Positions 6,870 through 14,358 of a stretch of DNA of 64,000 nt are shown one piece after another. Origin of the DNA: Pseudonocardia sp. HH130630-07 (GTDB lineage Bacteria > Actinomycetota > Actinomycetes > Mycobacteriales > Pseudonocardiaceae); NCBI RefSeq assembly GCF_001698125.1, contig NZ_CP013854.1, forward strand, positions 744,001-808,000, given 5' to 3'. The notes under the pieces are model-generated. The model was not told the origin of the DNA and made no database searches. It saw only the letters and a program-made list of their open reading frames with translations. Positions within the stretch are counted from its first letter, which is position 1. Every line of letters starts with the position of its first letter. Position numbers and translations under genes: made by a program.

Positions 6870-7742
6870 GTGACCCTGCCCCGCACCGAGCTCGAGACGT
6901 TGCTCGCCCACCGCGTCGGGTCCCGGCTCGACCTGGACGCCGGCTCCCTCGCCCGGCACCTCCCGCTGCTCGACGAGGTCATCGCGACCACCGCCAACGG
7001 CAGCGCCCTGATCAGCGACAACGCCCCGTACGCCGAGCCGAGTTTCGCCGGCGAGGCGTTCGCCGTCCGGCCGGACCGGGTCACCGTGCGGCTGTCCCGG
7101 TCGGCCGTCGCCGCCGTCGTACGCACCGATCCCGACGACGAGGCCCGCGAACCCGCCGGCCTCTGGCTGTTCGACGCCGACGGCGCGGCCGTGCACCGCG
7201 CGCACCTGGTGTCGGAGACGGCGCCGATGGTGCTCGACGTGATGGCGCTCGCCCCGCGTGCCGACCGTCCGATCCGTCCCAGGGCCGCCCTGCCGGAACC
7301 CGGCGACCTCGACCAGCTCGGCCTGCTCGACGCGATCCTCGCCGACGACGGTGCCCTGCTCGACCGGATCGCCCGGCCGTCGTCCGGGGTCACCGGGTTC
7401 CTGCCGGTCGTCGAGCTGCTGTGCCTGCTCTGCGAGCACGGCGTCCCGGTCACGACGGTCGTACCCAACCGGGGCTGCCTGCAGGCGTCGGTGGGGCAGG
7501 TGGACCACGTCGAGACCGGCGACGTCGTCGGCGTGCTGTCCGGTTCCACCCGCTACGCGTTCGGCCCGGGCGACGTCGACGCGGCCCGGGTCGTCCGTGT
7601 GCACGGTCCGCACGGCCCGGCGCCGACCGTGCTGCTGACCGGCGACGACGGTCGCTGCCTGCTCCTTCTCGGCCAGCTCGGGCTGCCCGCGCCCGGTGAC
7701 GTGGAGTCATGGGAGCGGATGGTCGGCGACGTGTTCGGGTGA
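6870..7742 (+). CDS. HemS/ChuX-like haem-utilisation protein
   Basis: A 290-residue soluble protein that I assign weakly to the HemS/ChuX family. A strand such as AGLWLFDADGAAVHRAHL resembles the family signature FFDxxGxAVHKVYL, and two similar halves are suggested, although 290 residues is shorter than the usual 340 or so of two-domain HemS. The family binds or degrades haem in the cytoplasm. The iron box just upstream supports iron-controlled expression. A GGAG precedes the GTG. No transporter genes adjoin it, so a different iron-related role is possible. Confidence 0.5.
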   Translation: MTLPRTELETLLAHRVGSRLDLDAGSLARHLPLLDEVIATTANGSALISDNAPYAEPSFAGEAFAVRPDRVTVRLSRSAVAAVVRTDPDDEAREPAGLWLFDADGAAVHRAHLVSETAPMVLDVMALAPRADRPIRPRAALPEPGDLDQLGLLDAILADDGALLDRIARPSSGVTGFLPVVELLCLLCEHGVPVTTVVPNRGCLQASVGQVDHVETGDVVGVLSGSTRYAFGPGDVDAARVVRVHGPHGPAPTVLLTGDDGRCLLLLGQLGLPAPGDVESWERMVGDVFG

Positions 7743-7768
7743 ATCGGCCGATCATGTCCGGCCGGCGT

Positions 7769-7796
7769 CGAACGTGATCGGGACGACGTGCGTAGA
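7769..7796 (+). promoter_or_regulatory. Predicted ECF-sigma promoter for the CHRD/sortase operon
   Basis: CGAACG and CGTAGA are separated by 16 bp. The same spacing and near-identical hexamers (TGAACC-N16-CGTACA) occur upstream of the ECF sigma gene at 10428-10455, so the neighbouring sigma factor probably drives both. The predicted leader is about 33 nt. Confidence 0.5.
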
Positions 7797-7835
7797 GACG
7801 GGCATCGAGGATGATTCGTTCGGAAAGGACGACCG

Positions 7836-8528
7836 ATGCGCCGTACCCTGCCCCGCCTGGCCGCCGTCACCGCTGCCGGTGCACTGACCTTCGTCGCCAC
7901 CGCCGGTGTGGCCATGGCCCAGGAGACCGAGGTCCCGGAGCCGAGCAGCTTCACCAGCATGTACACCGTGTCGGCGAGCCCGGACACGATCATCAACAAC
8001 GACAACGCAGCGGTGCCCGGCCAGCCCGGCGCGAGCGGCGAGATGAACTTCCGGATCAACAGCGACGACGAGGTCGTCTGCTACGACATCACGCTGCGCG
8101 GCGTGACCGGCGAGTACGAGAGCCCGGCGAAGACCGCGACGCACATCCACGAGGCCCGCGCCGGTGCGGCGGGCCCGCCGCGCCTGGCGTTCCCGAACCC
8201 GGCCGGCGACGGTGACGTCCGGACGTCGTCGGGCTGCCTGAAGGGCCCGTTCACCACCGGCCTGGAGCGCGACGGCCAGGACACCGGCACCGGGTTCTCG
8301 CTGGCCCAGATCGAGGCCGACCCGTCGGCGTTCTTCGGTGACACCCACACCGCCGACTACGCGGCCGGCGCGGTGCGTGGCCAGCTGATGGAGGTCCCGA
8401 TGGGCGGCGTCGAGACCGGCGCCGGTGGCTCCGACGGCAACGGGGCCTACGCGCTCGGTGCCGCCGGGCTGGTCGCCGCGGCCGGTGCGGGGCTCGTCGT
8501 CGCCCGCCGGAGCCGTGCGCAGGGCTGA
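7836..8528 (+). CDS. CHRD-domain surface protein, likely sortase substrate
   Basis: A 230-residue exported protein. Residues 1-29 are a signal peptide ending AMA. A CHRD domain follows (VCYDITLRGVTG, ATHIHEARAGAAGPP, then YAAGAVRGQL). The C-terminus has GGVETGAGGSDGN, a hydrophobic span and RRSR. That tail is laid out like a cell-wall sorting signal but lacks LPxTG; the TG sits in VETGA. The class F sortase begins 7 bp downstream, so this is probably its substrate. The CHRD fold is also found in chordin; its function in bacteria is unclear. GGAAAGGA lies upstream of the ATG. Confidence 0.8.
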   Translation: MRRTLPRLAAVTAAGALTFVATAGVAMAQETEVPEPSSFTSMYTVSASPDTIINNDNAAVPGQPGASGEMNFRINSDDEVVCYDITLRGVTGEYESPAKTATHIHEARAGAAGPPRLAFPNPAGDGDVRTSSGCLKGPFTTGLERDGQDTGTGFSLAQIEADPSAFFGDTHTADYAAGAVRGQLMEVPMGGVETGAGGSDGNGAYALGAAGLVAAAGAGLVVARRSRAQG

Positions 8529-8535
8529 GCCGCCG

Positions 8536-9156
8536 GTGTCCGGACGGACGCACCTCCGACGCCCGGGAGCCCTGCTGCTCCCGGGCGTCGTCGTGCTGGT
8601 TCTGGTGCTCGTCGGCTGCGCCGGCGGTCCCGGGACGGCGCCGGTGCCGGCCGCTCCCACACCGTCGGCCCCCGCCCCGTCGATCCCCCCTCCGTCGGCC
8701 GGAGAACCGGTGGAGCCCGGGACCGTCGTCCCGACCTCGGTCAGCATCCCGGGGATCGGCGTCGAGGAGACCGCGATGGTCCGGCTCGGTGTCGCCGCGG
8801 ACGGCTCGGCCGAGGTGCCGCAGGACTACGGCCAGGTCGGCTGGTTCGACCGCCGCGGCAACCCGGGGCCGACCGTCCTGATGGGACATGTCGACTCGCG
8901 CAGCGGTCCCGCGGTGTTCTTCGACCTGCGAGATCTACGTCCGGGTGACGAGATCGAGGTCGGTTACGACGACGGCCGCAGCGTCCGGTACGCGGTCGAG
9001 CGCACCCAGCAGGTCCCGAAGGACGCGTTCCCGACCTTCGAGGTGTTCGGCGGTGGGGGCACCGAGGCGCTGCGGCTGGTCACCTGCGCCGGCGAGTTCG
9101 ACCGGGGCGAGCGCAGCTACACCGACAACCTGGTGATCCACGCCCGTCCCGGCTGA
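8536..9156 (+). CDS. Class F sortase
   Basis: A 206-residue membrane-anchored transpeptidase: an N-terminal hydrophobic segment, possibly lipidated at VLVGCAGG, a Pro-rich linker, then the sortase barrel. The catalytic His is in LMGHVDSRSGPAVF and the Cys in LRLVTCAGEFD, with an Arg (DRGERSYTDN) after it. GHVDS and the short domain are typical of class F. It would attach proteins with a C-terminal sorting tail to the cell wall, most simply the CHRD protein encoded 7 bp upstream. The GTG start was chosen because it follows the previous stop directly. Confidence 0.9.
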   Translation: MSGRTHLRRPGALLLPGVVVLVLVLVGCAGGPGTAPVPAAPTPSAPAPSIPPPSAGEPVEPGTVVPTSVSIPGIGVEETAMVRLGVAADGSAEVPQDYGQVGWFDRRGNPGPTVLMGHVDSRSGPAVFFDLRDLRPGDEIEVGYDDGRSVRYAVERTQQVPKDAFPTFEVFGGGGTEALRLVTCAGEFDRGERSYTDNLVIHARPG

Positions 9157-9163
9157 GCCGGCG

Positions 9164-9814
9164 TCAGAGCTCGCCGCGCAGCACCGTCGTCCCGCCGGCG
9201 TCGAGCACCCGGAAGCCGGACGCCTCCGCCCGCAGGACCGAGGAGTTGAGGTTGCACGTCATCGGGTCGGCGCCGGTCCCGACGAACTCGCCGGCGCCGA
9301 CCTCCCGCCCGTCGTCCGCCTCGACGACGACGCGGTAGGTCGAACCGGACCGGAAGCCGTCCGCGTCGAGCACGATCTCGACGCCCCAGGTGTGCGGGAT
9401 CGCGACCGCGCTCGCCGTGATCTCCGGTGCCATCGCCCGGACCGCGACCGGTTCCCGCGGGATGCCGTCGTGGTCCCCGATCGCGTATCCCGTCACCCCG
9501 CCCACGACGACCGCGACCGCGGCCGCCGCCGCGACCGGGAGCCACCGGGGCGCCGGGCGCCGCCGGGGTTCGGCACGGGCCGCCGCGAGGATTCGTTCGC
9601 CCAGGTCGGACGGGGGTACCGGCATGCTGTCCAGGTGCGCGGGATCCACTCCGCGCAGCGCCGGCAGCACCGAGGTGATTTCGGCCAGCTCGGTCCGGCA
9701 GTCCGCGCAGCCGTCGAGATGGGCCTGCACGGTGGCGGCCTCGTCCCGGGGTAGGCGCCCGATCGCATGGTCCCCGAGCGACTCGCGCAGGACCCGGTGT
9801 TCCTCCGGATTCAC
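9164..9814 (-). CDS. Zinc-finger anti-sigma factor (RskA-like C-terminus)
   Basis: A 216-residue regulator. The N-terminal zinc anti-sigma motif has His and Cys ligands in VQAHLDGCADCRTELAE. One transmembrane segment (WLPVAAAAAVAVVVGGVTG) is followed by an extracytoplasmic beta-rich domain (HTWGVEIVLDADGF, TYRVVVEADDG) like RskA. It binds the sigma factor encoded just upstream and would release it on an envelope signal. The GTG overlaps the sigma stop by 4 nt, so synthesis is coupled. Confidence 0.9.
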   Translation of the reverse strand: MNPEEHRVLRESLGDHAIGRLPRDEAATVQAHLDGCADCRTELAEITSVLPALRGVDPAHLDSMPVPPSDLGERILAAARAEPRRRPAPRWLPVAAAAAVAVVVGGVTGYAIGDHDGIPREPVAVRAMAPEITASAVAIPHTWGVEIVLDADGFRSGSTYRVVVEADDGREVGAGEFVGTGADPMTCNLNSSVLRAEASGFRVLDAGGTTVLRGEL

Positions 9815-10389
9815 GGTTCCACCCCCATCTCGTCCATCGCCAGTCGCAGTGCCTTCAGCCCGTAGAACACCCGGCTGCGGATCGTGCCGATCGGGACCCC
9901 GGCCTCGGCCGCGATCTCCGCGTGCGGACGCCCGCGCAGGTACGCCTGGACGATCGCCTGCCGGTGCTCCGGCCGCAGGCGGCGCAACGCCTCCTCGACC
10001 AGCCAGGTGTCGACGAGCGTGTCGTCGGCGGGACCGACCGTGTCCGTGCCGGACTCCGGCGCGTCGGTGAGCTGGCGCCGCCAGGGTCGCACGGTCAGCC
10101 TGCGCAGCTCGTCGACGACGACGTTGCGCGCGATCGCGAACAGCCAGACCCGCAGGCTCGCGACCGACGGGTCGTAGGCGTCGGCCCGTCGCCAGGCCCG
10201 CAGGAAGACCTCCTGGACGACCTCCTGCGCACCGCCCTCGTCGCCGAGCTGACGCAGGGCGAAACGGTAGAGCTCGCCGCCGTGGGCGCCGTACGCGGCC
10301 CGCAGGCCGGTCTCGGTGTCGAGCGCCGGCTCCGCAGGGGGCGGGCCCTCGCGTCCGGCGGCCCGCAAGCCACGTCTGCGCGCCATCAT
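9811..10389 (-). CDS. ECF RNA polymerase sigma factor (SigL/SigK-like)
   Basis: A two-domain ECF sigma of 192 residues: region 2 with YRFALRQLGDEGGAQEVVQE and LRVWLFAIARNVVVDELRR, and region 4 with LRPEHRQAIVQAYLRGRPHA and PIGTIRSRVFYGLKALR. It pairs with a membrane anti-sigma factor. I chose the ATG 12 nt after GGGGGAGG over a TTG that abuts that sequence. A matching promoter upstream and another upstream of the CHRD/sortase genes suggest autoregulation and a cell-surface regulon. Confidence 0.9.
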   Translation of the reverse strand: MMARRRGLRAAGREGPPPAEPALDTETGLRAAYGAHGGELYRFALRQLGDEGGAQEVVQEVFLRAWRRADAYDPSVASLRVWLFAIARNVVVDELRRLTVRPWRRQLTDAPESGTDTVGPADDTLVDTWLVEEALRRLRPEHRQAIVQAYLRGRPHAEIAAEAGVPIGTIRSRVFYGLKALRLAMDEMGVEP

Positions 10390-10427
10390 CGGTGTCCGCA
10401 ACCTCCCCCGCGTCCGGTACGACGATG

Positions 10428-10455
10428 TGTACGTAGCCGGGGGCGGAGAGGTTCA
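10428..10455 (-). promoter_or_regulatory. Predicted autoregulated ECF promoter
   Basis: TGAACC and CGTACA are separated by 16 bp on the minus strand, 39 bp before the sigma ATG. The motif matches known SigL-type promoters and the sequence upstream of the CHRD gene. Confidence 0.6.
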
Positions 10456-10508
10456 TCGTGGCGTTGTGGGCTAGGGTGGACAGCGTTCGGTCGGTGACGG
10501 CCGGGCAC

Positions 10509-10579
10509 GCGGGCGTAGCTCAATGGTAGAGCCCCAGTCTTCCAAACTGGCTACGCGGGTTCGATTCCCGTCGCCCGCT
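10509..10579 (+). tRNA. tRNA-Gly (anticodon UCC), integration site
   Basis: A 71-nt cloverleaf: acceptor GCGGGCG pairing CGCCCGC, anticodon arm CCAGT-CTTCCAA-ACTGG giving UCC, and T arm CGGGTTCGATTCCCG. An integrase gene points toward its 3' end 83 bp downstream, the usual layout of an actinobacterial element integrated in a tRNA gene; the 3' half therefore probably contains attL. Confidence 0.97.
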
Positions 10580-10601
10580 CAAGTGGTTCTACCAGCGGAA
10601 A

Positions 10602-10634
10602 CGGCGCCCACTCCCGATCTTGGGAGGGGCGCCG
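10602..10634. terminator. Strong hairpin between tRNA-Gly and integrase gene
   Basis: CGGCGCCC-A-CTCCC, a GATCTT loop and GGGAG-GGGCGCCG form a 13-bp stem with a single bulged A. No long T tract follows, as is common in actinobacteria. It could end transcription of the tRNA and of the leftward element operon. Confidence 0.7.
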
Positions 10635-10640
10635 TCGTCG

Positions 10641-10667
10641 TTAGCGTGCAATTAGCGTGCAATTAGC
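10641..10667. repeat. Tandem 11-bp repeat at integrase 3' end
   Basis: TTAGCGTGCAA occurs twice in direct succession followed by TTAGC. The repeat overlaps the integrase stop codon and lies about 60 bp from the tRNA end, where arm-type integrase or Xis sites are expected. The binding role is inferred. Confidence 0.6.
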
Positions 10668-11796
10668 TGTCGCCATGCTCGTCGTGCTGGACCAGGTCGT
10701 TGAGGCGGCGCGCGATGGCGCGGTCCCGTTCGCTGGTGGCGTGCTGGTAGATCAAGGCGGCTCTCATCGAGCCGTGGCCCATGCGGTGCATCAGCTCCCG
10801 GGTGCTCGCCCCGGCCGTGGCCGCGAGGTGGTTGCCGGTGTGGCGCAGGTCGTGGAAGTGGAAGCCGCTCGGAAGGCCGGCCGCGACGACCGTGCGGGTC
10901 CAAGCGGTCGCGCGGTGAAAGTTGCCTCGGCGTAGCGGGCCGTCGCGGTCGCCGGTGAACACCAGGCCCTCCGTGCCTTCGTCGGCGTACTCGGCGATGT
11001 GCTCGCGCAGCTCGGTCACCAGCACGTCGGGCAGGGCGACGGTGCGGGCCCCGGCCACGGACTTGGTGGGCCCTGCTTCGATCTCTCCGTTCTTGTGCTC
11101 GGCCAGGCGCCGGTAGACGTGGATCGCTGCGCCGTCGAGATCGATGTCGCAGCGCCGCAGAGCCACCAGCTCGCCCCAGCGCAGTCCGGTGAACGCGGCC
11201 GCGAGAACGAGGACCCGGAAGCGCGGAGGCACCAGCCCAGCGAGCCGGTTGACCTGTGTGACCGTCGCCGTCGGTCGCTCCGGTGTCCGGTGCTGGCCCG
11301 CGCCCTTGATCCGGCACGGGTTGCGCTTGATCAGTCCGTCGTCGACGGCGGTGTTGAGGATGGCGCGCAGGAGCCGGTAGGCCTTGGCGGTCCGGTCCTC
11401 CGAACGTCCGTCGTTCAGGAGCGCGGACCGCCAGGACCGGACGCGGTCGGTGCTGATCTGGCCGAGTGGGTAGTCGCCGAGGTAGGTGGCCAGGTGCAGG
11501 GCCCAGAGGCTGGCGTACTCCTCGCGGGTCCTACGGCTGATCTTGTGCTCGGTGATCCACTGCTCGGCGAACTCGCGCAGTGGGATCTTGCCCAGAGCGG
11601 GGTCGGTCCAGTCGTCACGCAGCAGCTCGGCCTCGACCGTCGAGAGCCACTGCTCGGCCTCGCGCTTGCGGGCGAATGTGTCGGGTGCGGTTCGTCGTCG
11701 ACCATCGGGGCCGAGGTAGGAGGCCTGGTAGCGCCCGGACGGAAGCTTCCTGATCAGGCCGAAGCGGCGGTGCCCGGGGCGGTTGCCGCGTGCCAT
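10663..11796 (-). CDS. int: Tyrosine-recombinase integrase of the AICE
   Basis: A 377-residue phage-type integrase. The N-terminal arm-binding region has SGRYQASYLGPDGRRR, followed by a SAM-like core-binding domain (REFAEQWITEHKISRRTREE). The catalytic domain contains Arg in FTGLRWGELVAL, His-x-x-Arg in FHDLRHTGNH, a His in HRMGHGSM and Tyr in ALIYQHATS. It would catalyse site-specific recombination at tRNA-Gly. The ATG overlaps the xis stop by 1 nt. A clean, apparently active gene. Confidence 0.95.
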   Translation of the reverse strand: MARGNRPGHRRFGLIRKLPSGRYQASYLGPDGRRRTAPDTFARKREAEQWLSTVEAELLRDDWTDPALGKIPLREFAEQWITEHKISRRTREEYASLWALHLATYLGDYPLGQISTDRVRSWRSALLNDGRSEDRTAKAYRLLRAILNTAVDDGLIKRNPCRIKGAGQHRTPERPTATVTQVNRLAGLVPPRFRVLVLAAAFTGLRWGELVALRRCDIDLDGAAIHVYRRLAEHKNGEIEAGPTKSVAGARTVALPDVLVTELREHIAEYADEGTEGLVFTGDRDGPLRRGNFHRATAWTRTVVAAGLPSGFHFHDLRHTGNHLAATAGASTRELMHRMGHGSMRAALIYQHATSERDRAIARRLNDLVQHDEHGDS

Positions 11797-12014
11797 CAGC
11801 TCACCTTCCGAAGCTGTCGACGCACGGCGGAGACGTCCACCGGCTCGATCCGTCCGGCCTGGACGAAGGCCTCCAGGTCGGTCACGCGGAGCCGGACGTG
11901 CCTGCCCATGTGGTGGAAGGCGATCCGACGCTCGGCGATCAGCCGCCGGACGAAGCGCACCGACGTGTTCAGGTAGGCCGCCGCCTCGGTGACGGTCAGG
12001 TAGTTCCCGGTCAT
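11796..12014 (-). CDS. xis: Excisionase-like helix-turn-helix protein (Xis)
   Basis: A 72-residue protein with an excisionase/MerR-type winged helix: YLTVTEAAAYLNTSVRFVRR, then a wing MGRHVRLRVTDLEAFVQAG. It sits between repSA and int with an ATGA overlap upstream and a 1-nt overlap downstream, the standard AICE arrangement. It would bend attachment-site DNA to favour excision. Confidence 0.9.
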   Translation of the reverse strand: MTGNYLTVTEAAAYLNTSVRFVRRLIAERRIAFHHMGRHVRLRVTDLEAFVQAGRIEPVDVSAVRRQLRKVS

Positions 12015-13366
12015 GACGTCTCCTTCCGCTCTCGCGTAGTGCGCTGTTCGCGTCGTCGTTCGGCAATGCCGAGTGCGATCTCTCGTTCCGCGTCGTTGCG
12101 GTGCCCGATGTGGACGACGGCCCAGTCGTTGACCACCAGGACCTCGCCGGGCTCGGCCGGGGTGTCGAGGGCTGCGAGGGTCTCCCCGAGTCGGTAGGTG
12201 CGCCGGTCGCCGCGGATCGCCCCGAAGGTCGTGGAGTACGCGCGGGATTTGGTGAGGAAGTGGCCGCGGAACCCGAGCATGTGCGCCCACCTGCGCAGGT
12301 TCAGCCCGTCGTATTCCTCGCGCCCGCCGAGCTCCCACGCGGTCTCGATGAGCCGCCGGTGGTGCGGGGTGACGTCGAGGTGGTCGAGGTGGGCGATGTC
12401 GCGGATCGGGCGGTCGGTCGCCTCGCTCTTGCCGGTGCCCTTGGTGGCGTACTTGGCGACGTAGGCGGCGAGCGCGGCGTCAGTGATCTCCCCGTCGGCG
12501 TTCTCCAGAGCGACCGTGGTCGTGCTGGTGATGGGGCGGATGTCGACCTGGGTGCCCCACGCGATCGTCTGCGGGGTGCCATCGGGCCGGTCAACGGTCA
12601 GCGACACGTCGTGGGCGGCGTCCCGGATCGCAGCGTTCAGAGCGTCGGTGGTGATCCCGGCCGGTGGCGCGGTCCACGGGCCGTCGGGCCCGTCGAGGCG
12701 CACGACGGCGTGGAAGTGGACGAGCCCGCGGCGCTGATACTCCGCGACCTTGGCATAGGACAGCCGCGCGTGGTCACGGAAGTCGCGGACCCGGACGCCG
12801 AGTGCCTGGGCGAGCAGTCGGCGGAGGCGGATGGCGAAGCGGTTCCAGAGGACCCCGGAGTGGGCCTGCCAGAGCACCGCACCGACGTAGTCGTGCGACT
12901 CAGGGTCGAGGGCGCAGCCGATGCGGGGGTCGTCGCGGTGGTGCTTGTCGCCGCAGCGGCAAGGAACGACGAGCCCGCGGGTGGTGACCCGCCGGGTGTG
13001 GACCGGCCCGAAGGAGGGCGCGGTGAGGGTGACAAACGCCCGCGGGTGCCCGGCGGCGTGGTCGGGGACGCCCTTGCCGCCGGACATGCCGGAGCGGATC
13101 AGGTGGTAGGCGTCGGAGGCGTAGCGGTCCGAGCAGGCTGGGCAGACCGAGGCGCGGCGGTTGCCGCAGGGGGCGAGGATGTCGCCGCTGCGTTCGGCCA
13201 GGACCGCGCCGGTCGGGTCGTGGATGGTCGAGGTTCCGGTGAGGTGGATCGGGACGGTGCAGCCGCCGATGGCGGTGACCTTGGCGCGCCAGTCCTGGAA
13301 GTCCTCGGCGCGCAGGAGCCGGGACAGGTCCTCGTCGAGGGTGCTGGGGGCGTGGGTGAGCGTCAT
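12011..13366 (-). CDS. repSA: RepSA-type replication initiator
   Basis: A 451-residue rolling-circle-type initiator of the AICE RepSA family. A zinc-binding region (ILAPCGNRRASVCPACSDRY) is followed by RAFVTLTAPSFGPVHTRR and CRCGDKHHRDDPRIGCAL. The catalytic HUH motif is visible as RRGLVHFHAVVRLDG. The C-terminus includes AAYVAKYATKGTGKSE. It would nick the element origin so the excised circle can replicate before transfer. ATG is preceded by a gap of about 90 bp from the next gene upstream. Confidence 0.92.
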   Translation of the reverse strand: MTLTHAPSTLDEDLSRLLRAEDFQDWRAKVTAIGGCTVPIHLTGTSTIHDPTGAVLAERSGDILAPCGNRRASVCPACSDRYASDAYHLIRSGMSGGKGVPDHAAGHPRAFVTLTAPSFGPVHTRRVTTRGLVVPCRCGDKHHRDDPRIGCALDPESHDYVGAVLWQAHSGVLWNRFAIRLRRLLAQALGVRVRDFRDHARLSYAKVAEYQRRGLVHFHAVVRLDGPDGPWTAPPAGITTDALNAAIRDAAHDVSLTVDRPDGTPQTIAWGTQVDIRPITSTTTVALENADGEITDAALAAYVAKYATKGTGKSEATDRPIRDIAHLDHLDVTPHHRRLIETAWELGGREEYDGLNLRRWAHMLGFRGHFLTKSRAYSTTFGAIRGDRRTYRLGETLAALDTPAEPGEVLVVNDWAVVHIGHRNDAEREIALGIAERRREQRTTRERKETS

Positions 13367-13459
13367 GGGTGTGTCTCCGCAGGCAGGTGTGGGGGTGGCT
13401 CCGGCCCCGCCGGGAGCTGGTCTCACTCGGCGGGGCCGGGCCGTCCCCTGGGGACAGGG

Positions 13460-14143
13460 TCAGTGCTCGTCGAGCCGGTACTCGTGCTCGATCTCGATCG
13501 GGCCTGCTCGGTAGCCGTGGCGGCGGGCGAGCATCACGGCACCGGCCCGGTAGGAGCCGGCCTGTCCGACGTCGTCGCCGTACTCGGTCTCGACGGTGTA
13601 GCGGCCGTCGGCCCGGCCGCTGCCCCGGTTACGCCCGTTGCGGATGATCGTTCCGGAGAAGTCCCCGCCGGTGCCGCAGGTGACCAGGGCCTTGCCTCGC
13701 TCGACGATGTCGACGCTGATCCGGCCGCTCGTCGGTGGCTGAGATGACGTGCGCACTGGGGTCCTCCGTCGCGGGATCGGGCGCAGGTGCGACCAGCGCA
13801 GCACCATGTCCCGGGTCGCCTTCGGGATCAGCACCGAGCGGGCCGGGCCCTCGTGGCCGTCGCAGTGGATGTGGTGGTTGCCGCCGAGCTTGAGGTGCCC
13901 GGAGCCGAGGAGTTGGATCACCGTGTCCCCGTCGTGGCGGGCAGCCGCCTCGGCGCAGCCGGGCCGGGTGGGGTCGGCCTTGAGGACCCGTCCGGTCCGC
14001 TCGACGATCAGGAATCCCGGGTCCTGTGCGGCGGACACGATCCGGGCGACCTCGCTCGGGTCCTGGGTTGTGGCCGGACCGGTGGAGTCGGTGCCGACCC
14101 GCGTGGGCTCACCGAACAGCGCGTCCTGGACGAGGTCGGTCAC
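13460..14143 (-). CDS. AICE hypothetical protein
   Basis: A 227-residue protein I do not recognise. Visible parts are an N-terminal VTDLVQDALFGEPTR, a middle segment with GCAEAAARHDGDTVIQLLGS and NHHIHCDGHEGPARSVLIP, and a C-terminal basic region ending EIEHEYRLDEH. The GTG overlaps the stop of the small membrane-protein gene upstream by 4 nt, which decided the start over an earlier GTG. The His/Cys cluster could bind metal. It sits between repSA and tra, where pSAM2-like elements carry poorly conserved genes. Confidence 0.7.
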   Translation of the reverse strand: MTDLVQDALFGEPTRVGTDSTGPATTQDPSEVARIVSAAQDPGFLIVERTGRVLKADPTRPGCAEAAARHDGDTVIQLLGSGHLKLGGNHHIHCDGHEGPARSVLIPKATRDMVLRWSHLRPIPRRRTPVRTSSQPPTSGRISVDIVERGKALVTCGTGGDFSGTIIRNGRNRGSGRADGRYTVETEYGDDVGQAGSYRAGAVMLARRHGYRAGPIEIEHEYRLDEH

Positions 14144-14358
14144 GGGGACCACCACCAGGTGGCGCGGGCCTCCCAGGACCACTCACGGGCGAGCTGGCGG
14201 ATCACGTAGTACTCGGTGAGTCCGGCTCCGGCCAGCGCGATCCAGAACCATCCCGAGTCGCTTCCGAGCCACAGCCACACCCCACCGACCGCGAGTGCGA
14301 GCAGGAGCGTGATCTTCGCCCAGGTGCGCAGTGCCCATCCGGTCGTCGCGATCATCAC
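14140..14358 (-). CDS. Small two-helix membrane protein (Spd-like position)
   Basis: A 72-residue protein with two predicted transmembrane helices (ITLLLALAVGGVWLWL and GWFWIALAGAGLTEYYVI) and a Trp-rich end. It overlaps the tra stop and the next start by 4 nt each. Its size, topology and position after tra resemble the spread (Spd) proteins of conjugative Streptomyces elements, but sequence alone does not prove this. Confidence 0.65.
   Translation of the reverse strand: MMIATTGWALRTWAKITLLLALAVGGVWLWLGSDSGWFWIALAGAGLTEYYVIRQLAREWSWEARATWWWSP

Noticed and set aside
9164-10456. Single long protein joining the sigma and anti-sigma regions on the minus strand
   Set aside because: The long frame through both is the anti-sigma frame running under the sigma gene; the part upstream of its GTG has no sigma or other domain.
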